Assembly (NCBI GenBank): GCA_019321725.1
Contig: CM033124.1
Span: forward strand, 3,348,001-3,412,000
Reading direction: 5' to 3'
Source: Paulownia fortunei
Taxonomy: Eukaryota; Streptophyta; Magnoliopsida; Lamiales; Paulowniaceae
Length of the DNA: 64,000 bases
Below, in pieces: positions 35,249 to 46,559 of this stretch; within the stretch, counting starts at the first letter, position 1; the number at the start of each line of letters is the position of its first letter. The position numbers were made by a program, and so were the translations under genes. The notes under the pieces were generated by a model, which ran no database searches, was not told the origin of the DNA, and saw nothing but the letters and a program-made list of their open reading frames with translations.

Positions 35249-36574
35249 TTATTCAACTTCCTCTATTATTGGGCGAAGATCAATTGGAGAAGGTGTAACA
35301 CACAACCAATCTTGAGAGCATATGAGGGCCTCTACCATTTTCGGAGATAGAGAGCTTCTAAATGGGTCAATCACATAAATAGTAGACACTGGAATAGCAA
35401 AAACATCTCTTGCAACTTTGGAAAGAATAGGATATTTTGGAGTGTTCACCTTCCACCAATTTAATACATCAACATATTTGCTTGATTTTTCACAACTATC
35501 AAGTAAGTATCTTGCTACTTCAGATTTGCTCTCAATACACTGCTCTTCTTTCAAATGCCTCGCAAATTGAGATTCTAGCAAATCACTTGGCTTATCTTCG
35601 CCATCTACTTGCATGTAATTATAGTCTTGCATTGCATGCTCATCTTTACCAGTTTGTTGAAAATTGGAATCCATGTAATACTTATACAGCAAACCCAACA
35701 AGTCTTCTATTTTGTTAGTCATTCTTTTCACAAAAGAAGCATCCCTTTATATATTGTTGCAAAACCAAAACTAACATACTTTAACTTGTATCTCGAGTCC
35801 AAAATAATAGCAACAAACAACAACCAATTGATGTTATCAATGTTTCCCCAATATTTGTTGAATTTCTCTTTCATCCGAATAGCCATTGATGCCATATCAT
35901 AATCTCCCTTATTGATCATAGTAGATAAACTAGCATGCACAGTTGCAAGTTCACGAAAAATGAAATTTGAAGTGATATACAATGAACCAGAGAATTTTAA
36001 TGTCACATGATAAAAGATTTTTAAGAACTTGACAAAGTTCCTAGCAATAATCCAATCTATGTCTATTGGATGTCCAATTATCTTATTCTCTCTCACTTTT
36101 CTCTTTTTCCCCTCACATTCCTCATCTTGATTCAATTTATAACAATCAAAGTAGTCTGTGTATTTTTGGTCTTCATCCACCAACCTCTCAAAAGCTTTCT
36201 CAAACTTCTCAACTGCCTCAAGCATCATATAAATTGAATTCCACCATGTTTCCACATCTAAACAAACAAGTCTATTAGAATTATTTTTTTCTTTCTCTAC
36301 ACACTTCTTGAACGATTTTAGCCTACTTGGAGAAGACCTTACATACTTCACAACATTCCTAACCTGCATTATGACCTTATTTTGCTCTTCTAGTCCCTCT
36401 TTGATAATCAAATTAACTATATGGGCCGAACACCTTATATGCATGTAATCATTATTCAAGATGACATCTTTCCATTTACATTTTCTTTTCAAATGATTAA
36501 TTGCTTTATCTTTAGAGCTAGCGTTATCCACTGTAATTGTGAAAACTTTGTCAATACTCCAGTGAATCAAGGAA
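35249..36574 (-). pseudogene. hAT transposase, catalytic and dimerisation part, disrupted
   Basis: Like plant RICESLEEPER-type transposases, it shows DKVFTITVDNASSKDKAI (catalytic aspartate region), IRCSAHIVNLIIKEGL, and WWNSIYMMLEAVEKFEKAF. It then shows the C-terminal dimerisation region EVARYLLDSCEKS, VDVLNWWKVNTPKYPILSK, and IDPFRSSLSPKMVEALICSQ. The frame shifts at about 35731. In the dimerisation region the family segment between 'IPVST' and 'VIDPFRSS' is shortened: roughly a dozen residues, which normally include a conserved Ser-x-Ser/Glu stretch, are missing. The upstream side is cut at about 36574 by the LTR fragment. It normally binds element ends and moves them. Confidence 0.87.
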
Positions 36575-38199
36575 TTGGAGAAAATTTTGGGTAAGTCTCT
36601 TTTCATTTTTGTATGGATAAAAAAATATATTTATGCCATCTATTTCTAATTTGAAAGAAAGTTTTTTTATTTGAATTAACTAGTTATCTATCTGTGAGAC
36701 AATAATTAATATACACCATTAATTCAAAATTAGTTACAAAAATTTAATTTTATTATTTTGTTGTAATTGGATGAAAGAGCTAATTTAATTGAGGGATTGG
36801 TTGTGAGATTATAACACATCAATTAGATAATATTAGAATAAATTCAGGATGAGAAATTAATATATTTAAAAGGTTCTAATGAGGGTGAAGTATAAATTTT
36901 AAGTTTTGATTGTTACTTAACTTAATTTAAGATTTAAGATACCTTATAAGATTTGATAAAGAAACCTATTCGTTAAGAATGAAATTAATATGCTATATTT
37001 TTACAGGCTGTCTTATATCTAAGTTTTAGGAGGAAAATCTTATTAACGTTCAGTAGGACATCAAATGTGAAAGGTAAGTAAAAATTCATTTGCAACTACA
37101 ATACATGAACATAGTATTTTGTGCATTATCTATATTAATGGTGATCCTTGTTTCTGAATATGTGTATTGTGAGTATTATACATACCTTGTAGTGTATATA
37201 TTCCTTGGATGATGGGACATAGGATCTGTTGTGTCATTGGATAACACGTGATCACAATTTTAATGTTATGCATGAACATATATATATCAGCATATATATG
37301 TTCATGCATAACACGTGATCACAATTGAGGTTTTCACATGCATTACATTATTTTCAGAAAAAAAATATTTTGATTGGCCACTACTAGTGTACCGAGGCCT
37401 GTGTAGCTTATTTATATGATATTTTCTAATGCCACGAGTATTATTTCTCGGAGGATCATAGAGGTTGATAGGGGGTGTGCCTCTGGTGATCACGAGAGGG
37501 TGGACTACTTGATTGTGCCTTTATCGATGCCGTTAGTGGGAAGAATTCTGGAGGGTCACAGAGGAAGACAGGAGGTGGACCTCTGGTGATCCTACAAGAT
37601 GGCCTCCGGACTGTGTCAATCTGTTTATGGTCATGTGATTATTGATATTATGGATAACTCTATCCAGTATATAGTAGGTGGACTAAGGGTCTAGTGATGA
37701 AAATTGATTTTTTGAATGAATTATTTTTATGCATAAGTTTGCATTCTTGTCATGATCATAGAAATACATTACATTTATGTTAGATTATCCCTTCAACATA
37801 TATGATTTTCATTTACTGTAGATGAATTTGATGATTCTTGAAGCCATAGACTTACTGAACGAGCGACTAGAGCTCCTATAGGTTCTGAAGATCAGTGTAC
37901 ATAATGACGACCTATTGGGCTGGTTGTTAACTTATTTGATTTTGAAGTATATTGTATTAGGTTTTGTGATTTGTATTGTATGTTACTTTTAAAACTTTTC
38001 TGTACATGAGTATGTAAATGTTATGATTTTTATGGGTTCTCTGTAGGTATATATATATTAGTTTGTGAGTTAGAAAAATAGTTTATTATTTATTATGATG
38101 TTATAGGAAAAAGAAAAAAAAATATTCCATGCATGAATACAGGTTCTATCATATCAAATTATACTATATATATGGTTGTGTATTAATGGGGGTATTATA
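36570..38199 (+). repeat. Partial long LTR nested in the hAT element
   Basis: It aligns with 62655-64000 over at least 1.3 kb in the same orientation, for example at ATTTCTAATTTGAAAGAAAG and GGTAAGTAAAAAT. Its right end GGGGGTATTATA at 38199 mirrors the TGTAATACCC start of the related LTR at 61703, as LTR ends should. The first 950 bp or so of that LTR are absent. It carries a hairpin insertion at 37265-37312 not seen in the other copy. Confidence 0.75.
37265..37312. repeat. Perfect 20-bp hairpin flanked by 19-bp direct repeats
   Basis: GTTATGCATGAACATATATA (37265-37284) and its exact reverse complement (37293-37312) are separated by 8 bases. The run ATAACACGTGATCACAATT occurs at 37241-37259 and again at 37308-37326. 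The other copy of this LTR near 63300 has a single, simpler version. Confidence 0.9.
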
Positions 38200-38519
38200 G
38201 TTGCATGCAGCTCTAGGTGGGTTACTACCTTCCAATCTAGTAAAGTGGGTCTATATTTCAGAAGTAATTTTTGAATCATTTCTCTTAACTATTTTAACTT
38301 TTTTAGTTCTTTGCTTTTCCTTGGGCAGTAGCTTAGATGATTTATTAACTTTTAAACATGATTCTTGTATGATATTTTTTTCATTTGGATTGTTCTTTTG
38401 AGAGAGAACTTTGTCATCACCTGATTCAATACTCTGAGTTTGTTCTTGTTCCTTGTTTGAAGCTAACATTTCCACTAGAATTTCCACGTTAGAAACTTCT
38501 TCAGAAACTACAATCTTCT
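38200..38519 (-). pseudogene. hAT transposase N-terminus with start of the BED finger, truncated
   Basis: On the minus strand a Lys/Glu/Ser-rich N-terminus (EILVEMLASNKEQEQ) leads into TSEI, stop, THFTRLEGSNPPRAACN. This is the start of a BED zinc finger (W..F......RA.C..C) whose tryptophan codon is now TAG. The sequence stops right after the first cysteine-asparagine at 38200, where the LTR fragment begins. An AG at the left edge of this exon (minus strand, AAATAG|AAGAAG) could be a splice acceptor. The rest of the finger is missing from the window. Confidence 0.7.
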
Positions 38520-39610
38520 TCTATTTAACATAAACAAATAAATAGAAAAAAAATTAATATAAATTAATATCAAATCCAAACACATGAAAATATTATCAAA
38601 TCTAAAAAAGTAAATATATTTTAAATAGAGGTAAATGTTCTTGTTCCTTATTGATTGTTTTGAAGGTAAATATTTCATTAATGGCTACAGAGGATGTGTC
38701 TCACCTATAGGCTATAGACCAAAGGATTTTAGCTATTTTTATAAGTGTTTATTATGAATTAGGCAAAACAAACACGATTATCAAGAACATAGTATAAAAA
38801 ATATGAGTAACAAAACTCTCTTCTTCAAAATTAGCACTGGTTTTTGTTGTCCAATCATTCCTCTCCCCTAATATAAATGAAAGAAAAAATAAATTATAAA
38901 GAACATCTATAAACATCCATAGCATGTCTGACATAACTTATAAGAAATGTAGGTAGAATATGCAATAAGCATAATAATATCAAACAATTGTAAATGCAAA
39001 TATATATATATATATGAAAAAATTAGACATGAAATTTATTTTTCTAATCATCTTTAGATAAATGGAATGGAAAAAAAGGGAACCCACTTGACTTGAATAA
39101 CTTGCAAGCTTTGAGCCGTGGTTGTCTACCTCAAAGAGTGGTGAGGTGAACTGAGGAAAATGGAAGAAAATGATTCTAAACAGTGGTTGTGGCAGGCGAA
39201 GATGAGGACAATATGGAAGTTCCTGAAATTGGAATTTTTAGGCCTGAAGCACAAAAGCTGAGATGAATAGTAGCATTTCTGGTGAGAAGCTAGATATGGA
39301 CAGAATGTTAAGCATGATAGGAAGACAAAATGACATATGACTGCTGCCTGCTGCTAGATTGAAAGATGAAAGTTGGGAGTTAGCTTAATTGCTAGGGTTT
39401 TGTGATAGGCTAATTAGATAAATACCCTTTTAAATTGTAAATAAACGGTTCGGTTTCTAGTAGTTTTTTTAGCTCTTAAAACATCACCGCACCGCCCTAC
39501 CAGTGCGGTTTATGTTTAGTTTTTTAAATTATAATTTTTATGATAAATTAATATTAACGGTACAGTACGGGACGGTTCGGGCTGTTTTTTAAAAATCATG
39601 ATCACCCCTA
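38520..39610. other. Upstream part of the hAT element
   Basis: Probably promoter and untranslated leader of the minus-strand transposase. No coding similarity is seen. Short AT repeats are at about 39000-39014. Confidence 0.45.
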
Positions 39611-39618
39611 GTAATAGA
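39611..39618. other. Target-site duplication, right (hAT)
   Basis: GTAATAGA, identical to 34488-34495. Confidence 0.9.
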
Positions 39619-39921
39619 TGAGAGGGATACTCATAATTTGCTTAACCAATCGAACTGAATTAAAATTAATTTTGATTTACATTAAACTCAAATCGAAAAA
39701 TTCAGTTCGATTTTTAATTTTTAATTTTTAAATTTTTTAGTTTTTGTTCAATTGAGGTTTAACTGAATCAAATCCAAAACTTAATTATAATTTATATATC
39801 TTTATGCAAATATATAATTTTGATCAAATATTTTAATAATATTTTAAATTTTTTTTACTCACCCAAACTAAAAAATAATAAATAAAAATACATATATAAT
39901 TTTACTATTTAAGTTTTATCT

Positions 39922-40021
39922 NNNNNNNNNNNNNNNNNNNNNNNNNNNNNNNNNNNNNNNNNNNNNNNNNNNNNNNNNNNNNNNNNNNNNNNNNNNNNNN
40001 NNNNNNNNNNNNNNNNNNNNN
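39922..40021. other. Assembly gap of 100 N
   Basis: Exactly 100 N, a standard placeholder for a gap of unknown size. The order of flanking features may depend on scaffolding. Confidence 0.99.
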
Positions 40022-40745
40022 CAAATTTTCTAAAACTTTGGCTCCACAACATCCATTACTTGCGAACGAGAATTTGACACAGATTAAGAGTTTTAGTTGC
40101 TATCTTGGAAAGGAATTATAAAAGGAAGGATTCAAAATACTTTTCATGACTTTTGGCAAATTAAAGAAAAAAGAAAAACAAGGAAGAAGTCTTGAGGATT
40201 CAAGAGAAGAATCATCTCCCATGATTTTAATAATTTCTTCTTTTTTCTCTTTTTATTTTTTCTTTGTCATGAACATGAATTTGTCTATGAATTCTATGTT
40301 AACTAAATTCTCTTTTCTAGAATTTTAATGTAACCTAATTAGGATATTTTAAATATTTTTATCAATTCAATTCTTGATTTAATTTTTTGGATTGAGTATT
40401 CTACATTGTTCTTATGCTTCTAGTTACTTGATTAGTAATTAGATGATTTAGTAATCATAAGGATTCGGGAGGTGAATTATGTGTTTAGTTCAATGTGTAG
40501 AATACTGTAAATTACATATGAGATAAGAATATATTTACATGATTTGTGTAGTCGTTATATGAGAACCATAGAACTCAATGAATTATTTCTTGTTTTAATT
40601 CACATAAGAATATAGTGGGTTGAAAATTAATAATATTTTCATTAGAACTTAGGAGTGGCTAGTGATAAATTAAGAATTACTGACGATTAATAAGAAGATA
40701 AATTGAGATTGATGAGATAGATTATTCAACTCAGATTAATTATGG
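40022..40745 (+). repeat. LTR/leader-type repeat, copy A (related to 60030-60560)
   Basis: Shared blocks include TCATGAACATGAAT, GATGTAAnCTAATTAnnATAT, GGGAGGTGA, GTGTAGAAnACnnTAA, and AAATTGAGATTGATGAGATA in the same order in the 60-kb copy. This looks like a leader or LTR part of a retrotransposon. It begins at the assembly gap. Confidence 0.7.
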
Positions 40746-40768
40746 CTTCAAGTCATTGAATTTCATAT

Positions 40769-41500
40769 TTGCTTGTTTTTTATGCCTTAGTCATCACAAC
40801 TCAGCACAAAGGTCTTATGTTGATGCAATTAACAGATTGGTTTGATGCTATGGAAATAGAGAGACCCAAGGGAAGCAAAGACAATAAGAAAGTTACAGAG
40901 TTGGGCACTAAGCTAATATCCCACATCCAGCCTAATGAGGAGCTAATATCGATCGAACTGGTCCTAGGTTGCCTACATAAAACCACGAAGATTGGGATAT
41001 AGCTTGAGTCGAGGTTAGATGAGTTGTTATACGATTTTTGAGAGATAACGTCGATTTGTTTGCATGGTCAGCTTAGGACCTGGTGGGAATAGATCCACAG
41101 GTCGTCATGCACCACCTCAATGTTAATCCTTCATTCAGGTTAGTCAAGCTGAACAAGAGACATTTTAGGCCTGAAAAAGACAATATAATTCAAGCAAAGG
41201 TTGAATTATGTAATGCAGTGCTATCCCGGAGATAGCAGGGAAGTGGAGAATGTATATAAATTTTCGAGGACCCAAAAAAGCCTGCCTGAAGGATCACTAT
41301 CCTTTGCCAAGGATAGATTAGCTCATAGATTCTACATCGGGTCGTGAGTTGTTTAGCATAATAGATGCTTCTTAAGGATACCATTAGATCAAACTAGCTC
41401 ATTAGGACCAAAAAGGGCAAGTTTCGTGCCTCAACTAGTACGTACTGCTAGATATGGTACATCCTTATATTCTCCTATGCATGAAAATGGCACCGCTATG
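40769..41500 (+). pseudogene. Gypsy pol fragment (linker to RT), disrupted
   Basis: The frame from 40769 has KVTELGTKLISHIQPNEEL, the linker before RT in gypsy Tat elements. Around 41090-41210 other frames read PQVVMHHLNVNPS and FRPEKDNIIQAKVE, typical of the RT start. Near 41275 comes PKKACLKDHYPL and near 41345 a remnant of the catalytic region. Stops and frame changes are dense, so this is a small old fragment, independent of the larger Tat element at 19.5 kb. Confidence 0.75.
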
Positions 41501-43609
41501 CTAGACATGCTGCCATGGTAGTGTTGCGCACTAAGTTTTGCTCTGTCCAGCTTTTTGAAATTGATTTTTGACCTTCCTTAATGAATTGGCTTTTGGTATC
41601 CTTATTTGTTTGTTATCTATAGCCACTTGAATCAATTTAATATCAAATTTGTAAATAAAATTATTCTAAAAATACGAAGATGTACCATATCTAAAAGTTT
41701 CAATCCAATGCTAACTATTTAACTCAATTTTTCTCTTTGAAATTCAATGCATTAGGTTTAATGGTCAATAGAAAAATTATAGCCCTGTAAACCTATCTCT
41801 TATTTTTCCAATAAATCTACATTCAAGTCCATAAGATTTTGAGCAAAATGTTATGCTAAACATACAATCAATGCCTTCGTAGTTTTGCGCGCCGAATTCT
41901 TCATTTTTTTAACTAAATTAATCAAACACCTCAAGTAAACTAAATGATCTACCAACACAAGCATATAATAATTATAATATTCATAATTACTACTTATATA
42001 TTTTAAATATATAAAAACTAATCTTATCATCCATTTACCTATTCCTCTTCTCTAAATCCTTTCTATCATACACTCCTCATTAAAAATTCTATAAACAACC
42101 AATACATATATAGTACAAATAATTTATAAAACATTCACTTTAACATTTTTTTATTAAGAACCATGTATATGTTTTTATTATGTTTTTATCATAAGCTCAA
42201 ATTTTGTAATTCATTATAAATACAATAACTTTTAAAAGTAAAAATTATTTTGGTACCGTAGTCTTGTTAAATATCAAATAAATAGTTTGACATAAATATT
42301 ACATTGATAGAATAAAGTCATTTAATTTATCCATTCACTTCTAATTTCTTTGAATTTTGCATATTATATTTTATTTGATTTAAATGATACTATCATATTG
42401 ATAACAAATATTTGAAATTCTTTAATAATATACTCCATACAAGTAAGATATAAAAAGATTATGATGAGATAAAAAAATATTGAATTACAATATACTTGAA
42501 GGTAGCACAATAATTTTGAAACTAAAATGTATACTTTTAGATTTAAAATTTAATCTTTGGAAGTTATTTTAAATCTATTCGGAGGTTAAAAGCGATGCTT
42601 TTGATGAAACAAACTGTTTGGTCTTTCTGTTGTTTTAAAACATTCTTTTTTTTTTTATTGGTTAGCCCTAATTTAAAGAAAGCCTGAAAAGAAAATCCAA
42701 TGCAAGCAATATAAATATTTCTCTTATTCTTTCCACTTTTTTTTTTAAATCTCATCTTCTTAAAATTAAATTTTAAATCTCAAATCATAAATTCAAATTT
42801 CAAAGTTATTGCTTCAATCAAGAAGTATTTATGATTTTTTATAGTTACTCAACCTTTTAATTTATGTTATCATGATGATAGAATTCTTTTAGTCAATTGA
42901 ATATATTACGAAAAAATAAATAGACAATTAAAATTAGTTAAGGGTTTAAAAGTGTATAGCTATCATTATAAAAAGTTCTAGATGAAGAATTTGGTACTAA
43001 AATGATTTTTATTCTGTAAAATTTGATTATTTTGATATGTTGTCGTTAATTTCATTTTACTTAGTATCTGAGTCTTGTAATTAACCATATCATTTTTGTT
43101 TATTTAATCATATCATATTTGTTCATTTCTACTATAAATTCATCTTTCTTTTAAGTATAGGATTATAATAGGAATAGGATAATTGGTGAGAAAATTAGAA
43201 AAATATCATAAATCCTTGGCTATACAAAATAGTCAACTTTAAATAACCATAACCCTCTATGCTAAGTCCTCTAAATTCTCAAGGCAGATAATGAGAAAGT
43301 TCTCGAAGTTTATTTTTTAATAAAATCAATTTTATTCAAAAATTCAAAGAATTTAGATTGTCAGCTTTTGAAAAAGAGTTCGAGATCAAAAAGAAAACTC
43401 GATGTTATATTTAAACCCACCACTTAAAATTTGATAAAACTCAATTGCACCCTCCATTTTAGTTATTTAATAGTTATTAACTAGGAATATAATAAGCATG
43501 TCAAAGATTCCAATTTTGAGCTATTCATACATAGGAGAATATAAGGATTTTATAAGGATGCTAGAAATTGAACTGAGCAATGCTAATTGAGTCAATATTG
43601 TTTTTTTAG
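41501..43609. other. AT-rich spacer, no gene seen
   Basis: Two kilobases of AT-rich DNA with homopolymer runs. No frame carries a recognisable motif. Confidence 0.5.
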
Positions 43610-44061
43610 TGTCGGCAGCTGAGCTCAACCTAGCACTAAGGATCTTAATTGGAATGCCTTGCATGTTGGGGCTTCTAATCTATAAACTTCGAAGAAGGCA
43701 TTTGTCAACGTTTGACATAATAGAAGGCTTCCTACGAAGTAACAACAACCTCATGCCAATCAGGTACTCCTACTCACACATAAAGAAAATGACGAGAGGT
43801 TTTCGAGAAAAACTAGGAGGAGGAGGTTATGGTTCTGTTTATAAAGGAAAGCTGCGCAGCGGCCATGATGTAGCAGTGAAAGTACTTGGCAAGGCTAGAG
43901 CGAATGGGCAAGACTTCATCAATGAAGTTGCAACAATTGGAAGGATCCACCATGTAAATGTGGTTAAACTTGTTGGATATTGTGCAGAACGATCCAAACG
44001 TGCCCTTGTATATGACTTCATGCCTAATGGTTCACTAGAGAAGTACATCTTTAGTCAACAA
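43610..44061 (+). pseudogene. LRK10-like receptor kinase, truncated kinase domain
   Basis: A splice acceptor TTTTTTTAG ends at 43609. The exon then gives a short hydrophobic segment ([16 protein letters not shown]), a basic stop-transfer (KLRRRH), and a juxtamembrane part with [14 protein letters not shown]. The kinase N-lobe follows: glycine loop [12 protein letters not shown], catalytic lysine in VAVKVLG, and the helix-C glutamate in [13 protein letters not shown], ending [18 protein letters not shown]. The similarity stops there, so the catalytic loop, DFG and C-lobe are missing. No ectodomain exon is seen upstream. A GTAACTG at 44069 could be a donor, but no continuing kinase exon was found. 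Family members are plasma-membrane receptor kinases of the rust-resistance Lr10 type. Confidence 0.82.
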
Positions 44062-44067
44062 AGAACT

Positions 44068-44650
44068 GGTAACTGTATTGAAAGGAAATCAGTGTATTAT
44101 GATTTTTCAACTAAAAATAACAGCTGGAATGCAAATAATAATGTACTAATAGCAGCAGAACCTGTATTTTATTTTCATCCGAAAGATGGGTTAATAGCTA
44201 CTGAACCGATTTGCTTTCTTACATTGTCAGAAATAATGTCCAATTTTATTTTTTTTTCTTGTTCAAGAAGATTTATAAAGATTAAAGCCACATTGATGGG
44301 CTGTAATATTAGCTGAACTCAGATTTTGTGATTGTTATATTATAAGACTGTTTAATCAATCTCTACTAAATAAAAGTGTGTCCATATTTGGAAAAACAAA
44401 ATCTTCCAGCAACAATTGGCCAAGTGCTATTTTATGGAAGGCTTGCTACTGAAGGTCTTTTAATTAGTGATGTATATAAATCCATTCTATCCGAGTCACA
44501 AGCTCAAACTGAATCCACCCAAAATTTGTCGATTTTAATTTTTCTATCAGAAGTGGCGGTTTTTTTTTAATATTGTAACCTGCTATGTTGCGATCGGGTT
44601 GCCACTTTAATAATTAAGTATCCACTATACACGCATCTATGTACAATACA
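44068..44650 (+). repeat. Duplicated segment, unit 1
   Basis: From GGTAACTG onward this segment matches 45270-45955, sharing ATTGAAAGGAAATnAGTGTA, CTAATAGCAGCAGAACCTGT, TTCTTACATTGTCAGAAATA and GCGATCGGGTTGC. Unit 2 has extra inserted pieces. Confidence 0.88.
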
Positions 44651-45269
44651 TGAGTTTATGTAATAAGCTTTTCTTCCCCTTTTAAGTATTTCTCACTGGG
44701 AGAATTTAGTTTTGTTTTGGCGACTTCTACTTGTCTCTATTTGCTAACCTAGTTAAAAAAATCAATCCAACAAACTTGAATTGCTCAATTTGAAAAGATA
44801 ATTATGTAAATGAAGATTATAGTTTGACCAATCCATATAGTTTGAATGGAGTTGAAATTTATAAAATGTGAATGATTCAAAAAGTTTTGAAATTTTTTAG
44901 ATACCTAATAGAACCATAATAAATAAGTATTAAATAATAAAAAATAGGGTAAAATTGAACTTTTATTCTTCTTTTTAATAATAAAATTTAAATATAATTT
45001 CAAGTGTCCTTATATATACCAATCTTTTTCAAATACGGAATTCTATCTTTTTTTTAACATAATTATTTAAATACTTTAAATTTTCAAATAAAACCAGTTT
45101 CATAATAAATTAGATTTCAAAAAACTTTCTAACCATATCTCAGAAGCATAAATAGAGAAATTCATTTAACAAAATTATGATCGTTTAAAGTTAAATATTA
45201 TGCACAACTATGTGTTAATTTATGTTTTTTTCTCAACAATTGATATATGATGCTTCAAGTGATGAATAA
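44651..45269. other. Spacer between duplicated units
   Basis: AT-rich DNA, no gene seen. Confidence 0.5.
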
Positions 45270-45955
45270 GGTAACCGGATTGAAAGGAAATTAGTGTATT
45301 ATGATTTGTCAACTAAAAATAATGTCTTGAGACAGCTGGAATGCAAATAATACTGGGCTAATAGCAGCAGAACCTGTATTTTAATCAGAAATAATGTCTG
45401 TTTGTAATGTGCTTAGCAAGCCGAAAGATGGGCTAATAGCTACTGAACCGTCTTGCTTTCTTACATTGTCAGAAATAATGTGCATTTATTTTATTTTTTT
45501 TCTTGTTCAAGAAGATTTATAAAGATTAAAGCCACATTGAGGGGCTGTAATATTAGCTGAACTCAGATTTTGTGATTGTTATATTATAAGACGGTTTAAT
45601 CAATCTTTACTAAATACCACATTTATAAACTGCAAGCAGTTGATACAAAAAGTGTGTCCATATTTAAAAAATAAAAAATAAAAACAAAAACAAAAACAAA
45701 ATCTTCCAGCAACAATTGGGCCGAGTGCTATTTTACCGAAGGCTTGCCACTGAAGGTCTTTTAACTAGGGATGTATATAAATCCACTCTATTAGAGTCAG
45801 TAACCTTAAACTGAACCTATCCACCCAAAAAATTTCGATTTTAATTTTTCTATCAAAAGTGGCAGTTTTTTTAATATTGTAAACCGCTATTGTTGCGATC
45901 GGGTTGCGACTTTAATAATTAAGAACTCACTATACACGCATATATTTACAATATC
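45270..45955 (+). repeat. Duplicated segment, unit 2
   Basis: Second copy of 44068-44650, about 100 bp longer through several internal insertions. These include a repeated CAGAAATAATGT piece and an A-rich (AAAAC)n stretch near 45680-45700. Confidence 0.88.
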
Positions 45956-46165
45956 AGTTCCTGCTCTTCAATTGCACGTTAAGTTTCATTGTTTTATTGT
46001 TTTTAGCTCTAGGCTGAGATGATCAATGGGAGCTTGCCATTAGTAGGAACAAGTGAATATAATGAGATGATTTAGAAAAAAAATAAAAATGAAAGGGTCA
46101 GGACAAAGAAAAGAAATCAAAGTCAAGTCAAGTCATATGAGACAATAGAAAGTTTCAAAAGTAAA

Positions 46166-46496
46166 GTTTTCAGAAACGATGTCCCTGATTTTTGAGCCTG
46201 TCATCTGAGCCTGACGGCTGCCCTTTTTGCTCAACTTGATCTTGTAATTGGGTACATATTCAAGAACGGTTTCGTCCTCATTCCCTTCACTTTCCCCATG
46301 GCGCACCAATATGATGCGCTTCGGCAGGTATTTCTGCTTCTGTTTCATCATTCAATCGTTGGAGAAGAAGTTTCCATTGGACAGGTTGCCAGTGTTGTTT
46401 GCCATTCTTTAGGAGGCGAAATGACAATGCAGGCAAAAATAGTTGAAAACAAGGGTTGATTCTTGCAAGTTGATGAACTTGTTTTGATGAATGAGT
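46166..46496 (-). pseudogene. Partial copy of the mutase-like gene's first exon and leader
   Basis: These 331 bp match 30182-30513 with roughly a dozen differences, about 96% by eye. They contain the leader, the ATG at 46405, the RHGESEGN motif and the code up to KIRDI.SEN, then stop matching abruptly inside the exon. A CGA codon of the intact gene has become TGA (47 codons before the break), so the first start gives a very short product; a later ATG at 46351 could read a 72-codon frame. The rest of the gene is absent. It cannot make an active enzyme because the second catalytic histidine is missing. Confidence 0.9.
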
Positions 46497-46537
46497 TTGT
46501 TGTTGCTTGAGTGAGGGATTAGTGTGTGTTGTGTGTG

Positions 46538-46546
46538 TATTTATAG
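46538..46546 (-). promoter_or_regulatory. TATA box upstream of the partial mutase copy
   Basis: On the minus strand CTATAAATA lies about 133 bp before the ATG at 46405, followed by a leader with CAACAACAAACTC. This looks like a better plant core promoter than the one at the intact gene. Confidence 0.55.
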
Positions 46547-46559
46547 TTGTCGTTCACTT

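Larger units (their letters stand above)
34496..39610 (-). mobile_element. hAT transposon, complete ends, nested insertion inside
   Basis: The ends are perfect inverted repeats of TAGGGGTGATCAT, flanked by an exact 8-bp duplication GTAATAGA. This is diagnostic of the hAT superfamily. The 5115-bp body carries a minus-strand transposase in two separated parts (35249-36574 and 38200-38519). Between them sits a fragment of a long LTR (about 36570-38199). Subterminal GC-rich patches with GCGGTT / ACCGC motifs are at about 34632-34652 and 39480-39560. It cannot make its own transposase. Confidence 0.92.

Noticed and set aside
43610..44316. Functional receptor kinase
   Set aside because: Kinase similarity ends before the catalytic loop and no later exon is found.
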